DNA from: Humulus lupulus | Taxonomy: Eukaryota; Streptophyta; Magnoliopsida; Rosales; Cannabaceae | Length of the DNA: 64,000 nucleotides | Assembly: GCF_963169125.1 (NCBI RefSeq) | Contig: NC_084802.1 | Location: 16,988,896-17,052,895, forward strand | Direction: 5' to 3' | In this document: positions 10,739 through 20,996 of the stretch, piece by piece | Layout of the letters: each line of letters starts with the position of its first letter | Numbering within the stretch: position 1 is the first letter of the stretch | Translations under genes and position numbers: made by a program | Notes under the pieces: model-generated | The model's database searches: none | Told to the model about the DNA's origin: nothing | Seen by the model: only the letters and a program-made list of their open reading frames with translations

Positions 10739-12090
10739 GATGTGCCTGGAATTACGGTCGCAGTTTGCGAGATGCAAGTACTAAGTAATAGACCAACTTC
10801 TCCATCATGGGATACGTGGACTCTGCTCCTATTAGTCGGTTGCTAACGTAGTACACCGGACGCTGCACTTTATCTTCTTCTCGCACTAGAGCAACACTAA
10901 CAGCATGCTCTGTGACTGCTTGGTAAATAAAGAGGTCTTCCCCATCAACTGGCTTCGAAAGAACAGGAGGCTGAGCCAAGTGTTCCTTTATGGCTTGAAA
11001 AGCTTGCTCACATTCTTCCGTCCATTCAAACTTCTTGCTTCCTCTAAGCAAGTTAAAAAACGGGACACATTTTTCCGTTGATTTAGAGATGAACCTACTT
11101 AGAGCAGCAATCCGCCTAGTCAAGCTTTGCACATCCTTAATTCTTACTGGAGACTTCATTTCTGCGAGTGCCTTTATCTTCTCTAGATTTTCTTCTATTC
11201 CTCACGAGTTAACAATAAACCCAAGAATTTTTCCCGAACTTACTCCAAACGAGCATTTGAGGGGATTCAACTTCATGCTGTAATTTCTCAGTACTGCAAA
11301 GCATTCCTCCAAATCTCGTACATGTCCTTCAGCTTCCTTTGACTTCACCAACATATCGTCTACGTACACCTCCATGTTCTTTCCGATTAAGCCACGGAAC
11401 ATGCCATTCACTAAACGCTGGTATGTACCTCCCGCGTTCTTCAAGCCAAATGACATGACCTTATAACAGTACAGCCTTATGTCTGTTTAGAAACTGGTAT
11501 GATCCTCATCGGGAGGGTGCATACTAATCTGGTTATACCCTGAGTAAGCATCCATGAAGGACAATGTTTCATGACCAGAGGCCGCGTCCACCAACTGGTC
11601 TATTCTTGGCAAAGGAAAACAGTCCTTTGGATATTCTTTGTTCAAGTCGGTAAAGTCCACACAAGTCCTCCACTCTCCATTGGGCTTGGGCACTAATACT
11701 GGGTTTGAAACCCAGGCAGGGTAATATGCTTCCCTTATAAACCCGTTTTCCTTTAGCTACTCCACCTCCTCCTTGAGAGCCTTTGCTCAATCCTTGTCAA
11801 GCAACCTTCTCTTCTGCTGCACTGCTGGATAGCTTTCATCCACGTTGAGCATGTGGGTGATCACAGTTGGTGAGATACCCACCATATCCTTGTGAGACAA
11901 GGCGAAGACATCTTGATTCCTCTGTAAAAATTCTTCTAGCTGTGCTTTTACTTCTAACTGTAGCTTTTTTCCACTCTTGACCCCTCTGGTCGGGTCATTC
12001 TCATCTATTGGAAACTCCTCTAACTCTTCCGTAGGTCCCACCTCACTATCATAATCCCCAAAGCGAGGATCAAAATCCATTCCCTTGCTT
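10739..12090 (-). pseudogene. rt: Reverse transcriptase of element 1
   Basis: RT copies element RNA into DNA. Visible blocks in order are QQKRRLLDKD, PKPNGEWRTCVDFTDLN, CFPLPRIDQLVD, SFMDAYSGYNQISM, FGLKNAGGTYQRLV, the active site YVDDMLVKS (both Asp present), LNPLKCSFGV and GFIVNS, then the thumb/connection (FEWTEECEQAFQAIKEHL). In-frame stops break it near 11200, 11485, 11790 and 10752. All catalytic residues remain, in contrast to element 2. Confidence 0.88.
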
Positions 12091-12101
12091 TGGGCAACGC
12101 C

Positions 12102-12956
12102 CTATTTGGTGACTTCATCACCGGATGGGGCTTGTTGTTTACTTAAACCAAGAGTGCTTTCTTGGCCAAACTCTTCAAACATTCCTTCCTGATCAGTTAT
12201 GACTGTAAAGCTTTGGTCGACATCCATCTCCTCTACCTCCTCTCTATCAGCACATACAATCATGTTGTTTTCTTTAGCCCCCTTTCGTGCTTTAGCCACC
12301 GAGGCATTATAACATTCTCTAGCTTCTCTCTGGTCTCCTCGGACGCAACCTATGCCTGCGTTGGTTGGGAACTTCATAGAAATGTGCCATATAGAGACTG
12401 CCGCATGCAAGGTTGTGAGTAGTGGTCGACCAATAACCACATTATAGGCAGACGGGCAGTCGACTATCAAAAACTCTGTCATAACTGTCTCATGCTTAGG
12501 AGCATCCCCTGTTGTGACTGGTAACTTAATCGTTCCAGCCGGTGACAACCCTTCTCCAGTAAACCCATAAATGACTTAAGAGCATGGCTTCAAGTCATTG
12601 ATAGATAGTTTCATCCTTTCAAAGGATGATTTGTAGATAATGTTCACATAGCTCCCTGTGTCGACCAGACATCTCTTCACCTTCATGTTTGCTATTTGGA
12701 CTGTCACGACGAGAGGGTCATTATGAGGATATCTCACATGTCGTGCATTATCTTCAGTGAAAGTGAGGGACTCACTTTCATATCGTGGGTTCTTCGGAGG
12801 CCGCTCCTCTACAGTCATGACCAAACACGTTGATGCTGCATCCAACTCATGCCGAAGGGTTCGAGCATATCTCTCTGTTGCTTTGTTGCTATCCCCAGCC
12901 AGATGTGCACCTCCACATATGGTGTCTAGAGTGAAATCCACAGGCTCGGGATGCAA
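12102..12956 (-). pseudogene. pro: Aspartic protease region of element 1
   Basis: The protease cleaves the polyprotein. The active-site block VKRCLVDTGSYVNIIYKSS (DTG intact) is at about 12640-12690. A flap-like segment (MSPAGTIKLPVTTG) and VIGRPLLTTLHA follow. Upstream is an MHPEPVDFTLDTICGG linker shared with element A. Stop codons at about 12575 and 12102 separate it from RT and interrupt the domain. Confidence 0.82.
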
Positions 12957-13155
12957 AGGTGGAGATCGATGTCGCGTTAAACCTAGGATAATTGTTACTT
13001 CCCTCTCCTTGGGTCTTTTCTGCTCGATATTTTTTCAATTTCCCCGACCGGAGGAGAAACTCTATCTCGTCCTTGAGATGATTGCATTCATTCGTGTCGT
13101 GACCTTAGGCTCCATGGAAACGACAGTACTTATTCAAATCTCTCTTACTCATCTC
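12957..13155 (-). pseudogene. gag: Gag C-terminal zinc-knuckle remnant of element 1
   Basis: This aligns with element A positions of about 180-395: the LKDEIEFLLRSG-like tail and the C-x2-H/NEC finger region, followed by RFEQ-like residues. It stops exactly where the foreign LTR begins (13156); ATCTC (13151-13155) is the last gag sequence. In element A the gag continues for another 1.2 kb that element 1 lacks. Confidence 0.7.
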
Positions 13156-14548
13156 TGTTGCGATATTTTTGCTATGCAAGTGCACATAGTCGCAATTCGT
13201 AATAAAATGGTAAAACCAAGTATCGTCCTCAAGGAATGATTTATCAATTACCAGTCAATTAATTTCTTGTTCTATTTGATGAATTGAAATTCTTGATTTT
13301 TTTGTAAAAACAGCAAGAGAAACTATAAAGTGCAGAAACAATAATTGAAAATTGAATGGAATAACAACTAATAGAAAAACTTTTAATTTAATCACCGAGA
13401 AACAATTAGGATATTCAATCTCATCAACTATCCTCCCTATTATTCCCTAATGCAAAGTGTGAATTCTTCTTCTTTTTATCTGATTCAATTAACAAGTTGA
13501 TACAATAGCCTATAATCATACTATGAATTATAAACTCAACCTAGGTGACAATTTCCTATATTTCTATGGTAAATTGAACCACAAAGGTAGCATTAATCTC
13601 GACAACTTAATAGCAGTTACACAATTAATTCAGATACTTTCGTTCTAAATTAGAATTATGTCCAATATAACCACAGCAGAATTGAATCTCACTTCTCAGA
13701 TTTTGACTTAAAAACATATGTATATGACTAAAGATGGCCAATCAATAATCAATCTATAAAAATAGGTTATAAGGAATTGAAGAAGATTGAAGAAGAAGAA
13801 AATTGAAATTGCATTAGTTCATAACAAGGATTCAAGTGATTCAATTAAACATCCTAAACAGAAAATTAGTTCATAGTCATAATGCTAATCACAACAAAAA
13901 TTAAAGATAACATCAGAAAAAAGAAGAAAAACATGTAGAAATACTCTAAGTCTTCAGCCTTCAAAACTAGCTCTCATCCCTAATCCGTACGTCTCTTTTC
14001 TCTTCTCTTTTTCGCCATAATAAAACCTAGGACTTCAAATTTTAAAGAGGCGGGCCGCGGCTCTACATACACTATGCCGCGGCCCGTGTCCAATTTCCTA
14101 GGCAAAAGGTCCTCTTCATGCCGCTGCATTAGTCAGCCATGCCGCGGCTCGTGTCGACGAAATCTGGGTTGATGCTCTTCAATGCCGCGGCCTTCTCTAG
14201 CCATGCCGCGGCCCTATGATTTCCTTCAAAACATTGGTTCTGTTTCCCACCTAGCCGCGGTTCTACTTTGCTCATGCCGTGGCTCTTAAGGGATTTCTCA
14301 ATTTTTCGAGTTTTTATCCCAAAAATTCACCAACACTTCCAAATTATGTTGAGAACCATTCTTCCTCGAAATATGATGAAAAACTTGGTTATTTCTTCCA
14401 TTTCTTTGACATTTTCTTCCAAGAGCTCAATTCTTCCTGATATTCACAAAGACAGACAAACAAAGCATAAACCCGCACTAAATGATAGAAAAACAAAATA
14501 AAAGACTACTAAAACATCACCAAAACATGATAAAAACTAGACTCAACA
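13156..14548 (-). repeat. 3' LTR of the inserted element (1393 bp)
   Basis: On the minus strand it runs TGTTGAGTC...ATATCGCAACA, so its ends form TGTTG/CAACA. A PPT abuts it at 14549. Its U3 side contains seven or so copies of an ATGCCGCGGC-type word (14050-14285). Its end carries a GAGGACGATACTTGG...TGCACTTGCATAGC block often seen near LTR ends of plant gypsy elements. Confidence 0.78.
14050..14285. repeat. Cluster of CCGCGGC words in LTR E
   Basis: GGCCGCGGC, ATGCCGCGGC and ATGCCGTGGC-like words recur about every 25-45 bp in an otherwise AT-rich LTR. Several copies differ by a C>T or G>A change. Similar clusters occur in the unrelated LTRs F and G. Confidence 0.7.
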
Positions 14549-14565
14549 AACTCCCCCAAACTTAA
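14549..14565 (-). promoter_or_regulatory. Polypurine tract beside LTR E
   Basis: The minus strand reads TTAAGTTTGGGGGAGTT immediately upstream of the LTR start TGTTGAG. The same word recurs at 15118-15132 and, with a 20-base G run, at 15815-15842. Confidence 0.65.
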
Positions 14566-15814
14566 CCTTTACTCGCCCTTGAGTAAAGACCAAGTTAAAC
14601 TAACAAAAAGAAACAAACACAAAACGAACAAGCTAAACCATCATTACCATCTACACTGCTTTGCCAAAACTCATGAAATCTCAATTGCAATATTTATAAC
14701 CAGAATTTCAGCTTAATTGCCTTAAAGTCCAATTTGTAAAGTTCAATTAGGGAAATCAATAATATATCATGAAAATGACTGCAACACTTGGACTCTATCA
14801 TATGTGCTCAACTCATTCCAGACAATTCCACAAACCAATTTTTCAATATGCTTGCATTACTTGACCTTCTCCACTAATGTCAATAACAAGTGTTTTGAAA
14901 TCAAAAGGACTTTCACAGGTTATAGCGTTAGGCTTAGGCAAGGGTAGATGAAATTTGTCATTTAGGCTCAATCGTTACCATAAGCATAAAACCTTGAAAC
15001 CAGCCAAATTTCTCTTCACCACACCAAAAATCACCCTTTTTTACAATTAGAGAGAGAGATTACCACACTTTCATCATTTTCTTCTTTTCTTTTCATATCA
15101 TTTTTTTTCAAATCACACTCCCCCAAACTTAATATTTTCTATATAAATAAAATCAAGGAGTGTGACAAATTGATTTGTTTTTTTTTTTTTGTTTTTTCTC
15201 AAAAACTTCTCTCTCTTCTTTTTGTACAATCATACTACATTCAAATCATACCAATACCTCGTTATTTTTCATTCTTCTTTCCCACAAATTATATGCTTAT
15301 GATAACAAAGGAAAAGGAAAAAAAAATAATGAAGTTAGGAAATTTAGGCTCAAATAGTATAATCAAGAACAAAAACCAAGTTTAAGGCTCAAAAAGGGTA
15401 ACTAAGGATAATTAAATCAAGGTTGGCTTGAAAGGCACAATCGATCCAATAAAATTGCCTAAATCACTTTTCTAAACACATGTCATCAAGGATTTCGCCT
15501 CAAAGGCCAAATAATGCAAGTTCGATCAAATTCAAATTGTCATTCCACCAACCTTAGTCAAACTCATATAATAAAATCCAAAATGTTGCATTTTCAAAAC
15601 ATATTAAAAATTTCCCACAAAACTTTTAAATTAAACTCTAAAACAATTGAACCAAGCACACAGTTGAATTCAATTTCCTTTTCACGAGCAAAGACAAGGC
15701 AACAACAGACACGAATGATGGTTTAACAGTTACACTAAACAACACAGAAAATAACACAACAGACTAAAAACTAAACTAAACAATGCACAAAACAAAAATA
15801 AAACAAAATAAGCT

Positions 15815-15834
15815 CCCCCCCCCCCCCCCCCCCC
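15815..15834. repeat. 20-base C run
   Basis: An uninterrupted run of 20 C precedes AAACTTAAG. It looks like an expanded version of the CCCCCAAACTTAA word at 14551 and 15118. Its exact length may be a sequencing or assembly uncertainty. Confidence 0.8.
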
Positions 15835-15906
15835 AAACTTAAGATGCACATTGTCCCCAATGTGATAAAGAAAAGGACAAGGGAAGAGAACTTACCTGAC
15901 GCCACA

Positions 15907-16118
15907 TCAGTATGGCGGAGGAGGTGGTGGAGGAGTGAAGTAATTCTCATCAGCAGACCTCATAGTCCACCTCGTTACTAAAGCATTCAACTCCTCAATG
16001 TGAACCCGCCCATACTCATTTTGTTGCACCATGAAGTCATTATAGTGCTGATTTTGCACATGATGCGATTGGATTAAGTATTGATTTTGCTGAATAAGGT
16101 AATCCAATCGAGCATGCG
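15907..16118 (-). pseudogene. C-terminal end of an ORF from the inserted element
   Basis: The reading frame gives a Gln/Asn/His-rich stretch (DYLIQQNQYLIQSHHVQNQ), then RVHIEELNALVTRW and a proline run ending PPPPPPPY. Upstream of 16119 the frame runs into element 1 gag by chance fusion. Such Gln-rich C-termini occur in plant retroelement proteins of the 'putative plant transposon protein' type; I do not recognise it firmly. A CAGGTAAG splice donor-like site follows the stop on the minus strand (15892-15899). Confidence 0.45.
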
Positions 16119-16874
16119 TGATCTTTTCCTCCTCGCTGGTTGTTGTCATTCTTCTCCTTCGAATGGTCAGTGTGACGACTATCAGCTTCATCACGACCAT
16201 GCCCGTCTTTGAAGTGCGAAGTTTCTTTACCTCGAGGAGCTTTATTTTGCTCCTACTCAGGTGGAGTTTTCTTACTGCCTGACTTGTGACTTTCATCTGG
16301 AAGTCTCTGATCGGTGGCTCCTTGAGGGGGTTCTGGAGTTCCCCCTTTGGGTTGAGGCAGTGCCCAATCGGACCCCATCTTCTTCCCGACCAGGTGGGTT
16401 ACTATTGCTTCTATTTGGTCCTCGAGAATTGGGTCTGTCAGTATTTTTTCGACCATCTTCCGTGGTCCTTGCTCCTTGGGTGGGTGCTCCTCGTGCTGCA
16501 GCTTGGGCATTGGCCTGGGCTAGCTACGTAGCTGCCTCCAGAGCGAGTGCAGCCTCGCGATGTCGCCTATCGGCCTCCTCCTGCCATCGCCTGATCTCTT
16601 CGCTCCTAGCGTCCATCTCCCGTCTTTGCTGCTCAAATGCAACCTTCTGTCTAGCCATTTCTTCAGTGAACGACTCCTGTCTGGCGTTGAATTGTGCCAT
16701 TTCTTCCTCGAAAGCCCCCATGGCTTCCTAGAGTTGTTCAACCTCTGGAGTCGCGTCCTCGAGTAGGACTTTAGACTCAGTCTCATGGTCTTGAGGGCCA
16801 GGACCTTCTGATCTAGCAGGCTCTTTAGAGGAACCTGGCTTCTTGGAGGCCGCATTGGTGTTCTTAGGCGCCGT
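16119..16874 (-). pseudogene. gag: Gag N-terminal part of element 1, start codon lost
   Basis: It aligns with the N-terminal third of element A gag: a predicted coiled coil with MGAFEEEMAQFNARQESF and QRREMDARSEEIRRW, then a proline/charged linker. At the position of element A's ATG (minus strand ATGGCGCC) this copy reads ACGGCGCC (16872-16874), so the start codon is gone. A TAG near 16729 and frame changes near 16250-16300 add to the damage. The gag core that should follow has been replaced by the foreign element. Confidence 0.8.
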
Positions 16875-16907
16875 AATGCTACGGTGATTGTCTGTCTTTC
16901 TCTTCAG

Positions 16908-16926
16908 GCTCTTAATGAAAGCACCA
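16908..16926 (-). other. Putative PBS of element 1
   Basis: The minus strand reads TGGTGCTTTCATTAAGAGC, six bases inside LTR C. It differs from the element A site at two positions. Confidence 0.55.
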
Positions 16927-16932
16927 AAATTT

Positions 16933-17747
16933 TGACCGTGTTTTTGGCCAACGACGTGTAGACGTCAAAACGACAAAAAACCTTCAAGAGAAAAATACGA
17001 CACAGACAATTTTTATAGTGGTTCAACCCCAATGTGTTGGTAATAGCCTAGTCCACTTAGAGTTATGATTATGAATCTACACTCAAGTTCAGATGAATCT
17101 GTGTCAACTGAGTTTCTTCAGTGCAGATGAAAAGAATACAATATTTCTCTCAAGATACAAATGATCTCTTAGGAAAGTTAGAATCTGAATCATCTCTATG
17201 ATACCATGAGCTTTGTATTTATAAGCCCAGGATCGTACAAATGCAGTCCCTCATAATCGGGATCTTTATGTTATTCTTTCAATATTTAATTAATAATAAT
17301 ATCAAAAATACAACAATATGCGATTATTTTGGATAAAATGAGAGATTCCCGCGACAGTATGACCGATTCTAGCTGAAGCCGTTACTGGGATCTTTTGCAT
17401 AGCACTGTTTTGTTTAGTTGGTCCACACCACACCTAGAAGGAAAAATGAAAGGCCAAAACACTTCACTGGTCGACCACATCCTCATTGGTTGGCCAAGAC
17501 AAGTGACAGGTCGGCCAAACACATGTCAGGTCGGCCAAACACTTGACTGGTCGAAATAGCACATGACTGGCCGTACAAGCACATGATTGGACGGACAAGC
17601 ACATGACTGGTCGGTCACGACACTTGACTGGTCAGTCAAAAATCTTCACCGGTACACTGGATCTCTCTCAAGCCAGATCACCCAGCCATTCCTTGCCATT
17701 TTTCACTTCTATTGCCACGTCATCGTTTTCAAATTTTGGGGATAACA
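16933..17747 (-). repeat. 5' LTR C of element 1 (815 bp)
   Basis: On the minus strand it runs TGTTATCCCC...GGTCA. It contains the TATA box (17214-17223) and a tandem array at 17461-17640, and matches LTR A and LTR B. The TATAGTGGTTCAACCCCA and TTGGTAATAGCCTA blocks near the PBS side are also kept in LTR D, although the rest of D differs. Confidence 0.87.
17461..17640 (-). repeat. About 20-bp tandem array in LTR C
   Basis: About nine degenerate copies of a TGACTGGTCGGACAAGCACA-like unit. It has fewer units than LTR B and a different order, although B and C should have been identical at insertion. Confidence 0.75.
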
Positions 17748-17762
17748 TCGTGCCTTGGTCTT

Positions 17763-17771
17763 CATAAATAA
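17763..17771 (+). promoter_or_regulatory. TATA-like box of the antisense ORF of element 2
   Basis: A CATAAATAATCC context lies about 150 bp upstream of a GTAAGT donor. It matches in position, though not exact sequence, the box in element 1. Its role is inferred. Confidence 0.4.
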
Positions 17772-17789
17772 TCCTCAAGTTACCATTTT

Positions 17790-20700
17790 TACCTTTTACT
17801 TGCCTTTGCCTTCTTGAAGAACACTGAAGAACTCGCGCCCCAGAACCCAGAAACTTTCAAAGATCTATACTCGGATGCCCGATAACTCTCGTCTCTGGAC
17901 TTCAATCTTTACCTGAGTAAGTTTTACAAACTTTCTTGTCCTTTTAGTTGCTATTCGAAACTGCCTTATGCGTGTTTTTATCTCTGAACCCCTTCATGTT
18001 CTTGGCCGAAAATATATGGGGATTGTTTGCATGTTAACTAATGATTAATAGGGTAGTGAAATATTGTTTCATATGAGTTAGGAGCCAGTTTGGTAGTCGA
18101 GATTGTAGATTTAGGGCGTAAAATCGAAGTAAAAATTTGATTTTTAAGCTAGGTGAAAATATGGGTTTTTCCCGCCCCTTCGGAGTCGAAAAAGCTTTTT
18201 CCCAAAAAACTTTTTACTTCTGCTTTTCAATCTGTTTTTCAAACTGCTCGTATAGAACTTAGCGTTTCTGTTAGAATGCTGCTGGTTGTATATGCGAGCA
18301 ACGTTATCCCAACTTTCAACATAAGCTTTCAAGCTGTGTGTCTTATCTCCTCCTTTCTCTGTTCGCAGCTTTCATGCAAGATCCGTGGGGAGGAGAAAGA
18401 CCCATCGACGATGACTTATTGGCTCAGCTACTTGAGGACGAGGAGCAATCGTCATCGCTAATACCTGACATTCCCTTTTCTCGTGCCACTTTAAACACTC
18501 CATCTGTCCTTATTTAAAATATGGCTCGAGCAAAAACTACAGCCCAGAAAAAGAAAACTCCCAATCCTTCAAATCAGTCTGCTCCACAGGCTGAAATTCC
18601 CTCGACCAGTGGTCGAGCAGAAAATATTCTTGACCCCAATATCCAAACTCACGCTCAGCCCTGAAATGCCATTCAACCAGATGTTGAGTGGTATGTAGTA
18701 CCGAAGAGCCCGGTGACAATCAGGATGATCGCTAACTATATCTGAAAATATGGACTCCCGAGGGTGACATTAGTCCGACCCAACCAAGACCAATGGGCGA
18801 ACCTACCCTGAGGCGCGTTCAGCGCCTGGTCGAGGTACCATATTGAGGTAGGAGCTACCTTGCCTCTTCATTCAATCTTTCAAGGGGTGGCTAACTATTT
18901 CGGAGTCTCCCCTTTCAAAATATCTCCCAATGGGTATAGAATGCTTGCAGCACTCTATATCCTTTACAACCACAAAAAATGGCCCGTGCCAACTCCTCAT
19001 GAGGTTAACTATTTGTTCGACCTCAAATCCAACCCCCACCAAGAAGGTACAGGGTTCTTTCACTTTTGTCATCAGGAGACTGGGCGCACCTTCTTAACTG
19101 ACACCACTCACATATCGAACGTGGGGAGGTACTACCAGGAGTATTTCCTTACGACCGACATGATCGCGAACAATCTGGCCTTTGCTCAAGGAGGTAAAAC
19201 CTTTGTATCACTGGATGTTAATCTTTATTTAGTGTTTCCTCCACACTTTCTTAGACTTTTAAAGCTTTTTAGGCCCATGGCTGAGACCAGACCCCACTCC
19301 AGACATGGAGTTGAGATCAGCCCTCTTGGCCACTATGACTGACGTGGAGAAAAGCATCAAACATCTGGTCACAGAGGCAAACCTTAGGCTGGTCGGCCTT
19401 TTGGCCCCTCATCAGGACATGAGGGAGTCAACAGCGGGGAGTGCTACTGGTGGAGAAGTTCCTGAGCAGCACCCGGACGTGGAAAAAACTCCTCCAAGGA
19501 GGGCCACTGGAGTAACAATCAGGGAACCTTCCAGCACCCCGTGGGCTGCCGCTCCCCCTACCCCAAAATGAAAAGGGAAAAAGAAAGCCATCGAACCCCT
19601 CGATCCCCTCAACGAATCTTCAGACGAGAACAGTACTGATCTCTTGCCCTTAGATAGCTTGCCAATTCCCTGTCACTTATTTGATGGGGACGACAATTTT
19701 AAGTACGCACCAAATTTAGATTCATCCTTCTTCATGCCAGAGAGTGAGTATAAGACTAGTAGAGTTTATAATGTAGCGACCAGTAATGATAGCTGAGGTA
19801 TTTCACTTACAATTTTTTCTGTTTCTTTTCCTGACATAACATATTTAATTGTTTATACGGTCTCATTGCTCAAATGTTTGCTTCTGTTTCAGATATGGAC
19901 TCTGAGTGCGTGTTCCACATATACAACGCCCCCGATGCTCCCGCGGCTCCCTCGAGCAAAAAGAAAGCGAGAAAGAGGCATCCTCGGGAAAGCAGTAAAA
20001 TGCCTCAGGCTAAGAAGCCTCGCACTGCAGGCCTCCCAGAGGACAGACCCTCAGCCAATACAACACCACCCCCTTCTCCTCATGAGCAACAGATACCCCT
20101 TGCTCCTGCTGGGTCGACTCCATCTCTAGCGGCCCTAACTGACCAGACTCAGCAAGCTGGTCCTGCTTCCTCTGGGGGCGACATAACAAGTCGTGCCTTT
20201 AGATCGGTCAAAGACAGGGTCACGAAAAGTGTGAAGCATGACCGCTGCCGAGAGGCGATGGCTGCGACTGAGACAATGGATGTCAACCAGATCCTAACCC
20301 GCGCTTTAAATGAATTTGCCAGTGTAAGTTATCTTTTCCTGTGGAGACGGCTTCTTGTATACTTTACAGTCAGTTTAATCTTTGCTCTGACTGCAGGCAT
20401 TTCTAACCCTTACCACCGATCGGCTATGCTCGGTTACTATCACCAAGCAGTCTAAATCCTTGGACCAACAACATGCCGACGAACTCAAAGCTGCCGAAGC
20501 AAAATATGCTGAACAACTTGCAGCGGTGCTCGAGGAGAATAACAAACTGGATGAGGAGTTGAAGGAGAAGCAAAGTTCTCTGGATAAGGCCATCAAGCAG
20601 AGAGAAAAATTCAAGGAGTCTAACAGCGTCAATTACCGTGCGGCTAAAAAGCTCAAAGAGGACTTGGTCGCGAGCAGACAGGAGACTACAACTTTGGAGG

Positions 20701-20996
20701 GCCGGGTCGAGGAGCTTGAGAAAGCCAATGCCAGAAATTTGGAAAGGTACAAGAACGCCACGAGTAAGTGTTTTTATGACTTTTGGAAACACAACCAAGG
20801 GGCGGACTTCAACTACCTTCCTGAACATGCAAGGCAATCCGAGATAGCCCGCTGCGCTGCTTGACTGGCAGAGGAGGAGAGGGCAAGAGTACCTGCCTCG
20901 CCCAAAATCTCCTTGGCAACTGGCATGGACGGGGCGGATAATGAAACTGCAGATGTCGTCGATCAAGGTACCCCTCAAGATCCTCCAGATTCGTAG
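17790..20996 (+). pseudogene. Antisense spliced extra ORF of element 2
   Basis: A leader exon ends at GTAAGTTTT (17917); the acceptor is GTTCGCAG (18368). The main ORF starts at 18521 (MARAKTTAQKKK). Its domain spans about 18720-19195: AWSRYH, YFGVSPFKISPNG, PTPHEVNYLFDL, GTGFFHF, SNVGRYYQEYFLTTDM, NNLAF. Further introns are at about 19195-19270, 19797-19891 (ending GTTTCAG) and 20323-20396 (GTAAGT...CTGCAG). The later exons carry a basic/Pro-rich linker, then a coiled coil (20460-20750) and CFYDFWKHNQGADFNYL. In-frame stops are near 18662, 18745, 18810 and 20863. Homology to element 1 runs through both domains, and the last intron falls at the matching place, so the gene predates the split of the two subfamilies. 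Function is unknown; a Transposase_28-type domain is the best guess. Confidence 0.72.
18374..18517 (+). CDS. Short acidic ORF upstream of the antisense main ORF
   Basis: Right after the first intron, a 47-codon ORF (MQDPWGGERPIDDDLLAQLL...) ends three bases before the main ATG at 18521. It is rich in Asp/Glu with a Ser cluster. It may be an upstream ORF that lowers translation of the main frame, or simply the old N-terminus. I see no equivalent in element 1. Confidence 0.35.
   Translation: MQDPWGGERPIDDDLLAQLLEDEEQSSSLIPDIPFSRATLNTPSVLI

Larger units (their letters stand above)
13156..16118 (-). mobile_element. Fragment of an unrelated LTR retrotransposon inside element 1 gag
   Basis: On the minus strand the fragment holds the end of an ORF, a long noncoding tail with three PPT-like G runs and a complete 3' LTR (13156-14548). 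The right boundary is where element 1 gag similarity resumes at about 16119 (GATCTTTTCCTCC). The 5' half of this element is absent. The gene-poor tail with TAAGTTTGGGGG motifs recalls Athila-type gypsy elements; that placement is tentative. Confidence 0.7.
3159..17747 (-). mobile_element. Tat-type Ty3/gypsy element 1 with antisense extra ORF (3' LTR interrupted, gag replaced)
   Basis: Read right to left, the layout is 5' LTR C, PBS, gag, [foreign LTR-element insertion], protease, RT, RNase H, integrase, a hairpin spacer, a plus-strand antisense ORF, the PPT and 3' LTR B. LTR B is cut by element A. The right flank TCGTG (17748-17752) would be one copy of the target duplication, but the other lies off the window. 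The host at the right is the 5' region of element 2's antisense ORF, so element 1 is nested in element 2. Confidence 0.85.

Noticed and set aside
15170..15726. Short plus-strand ORFs in the tail of the inserted element
   Set aside because: They are Phe/Lys/Asn-rich frames in AT-rich noncoding sequence, antisense to the element.
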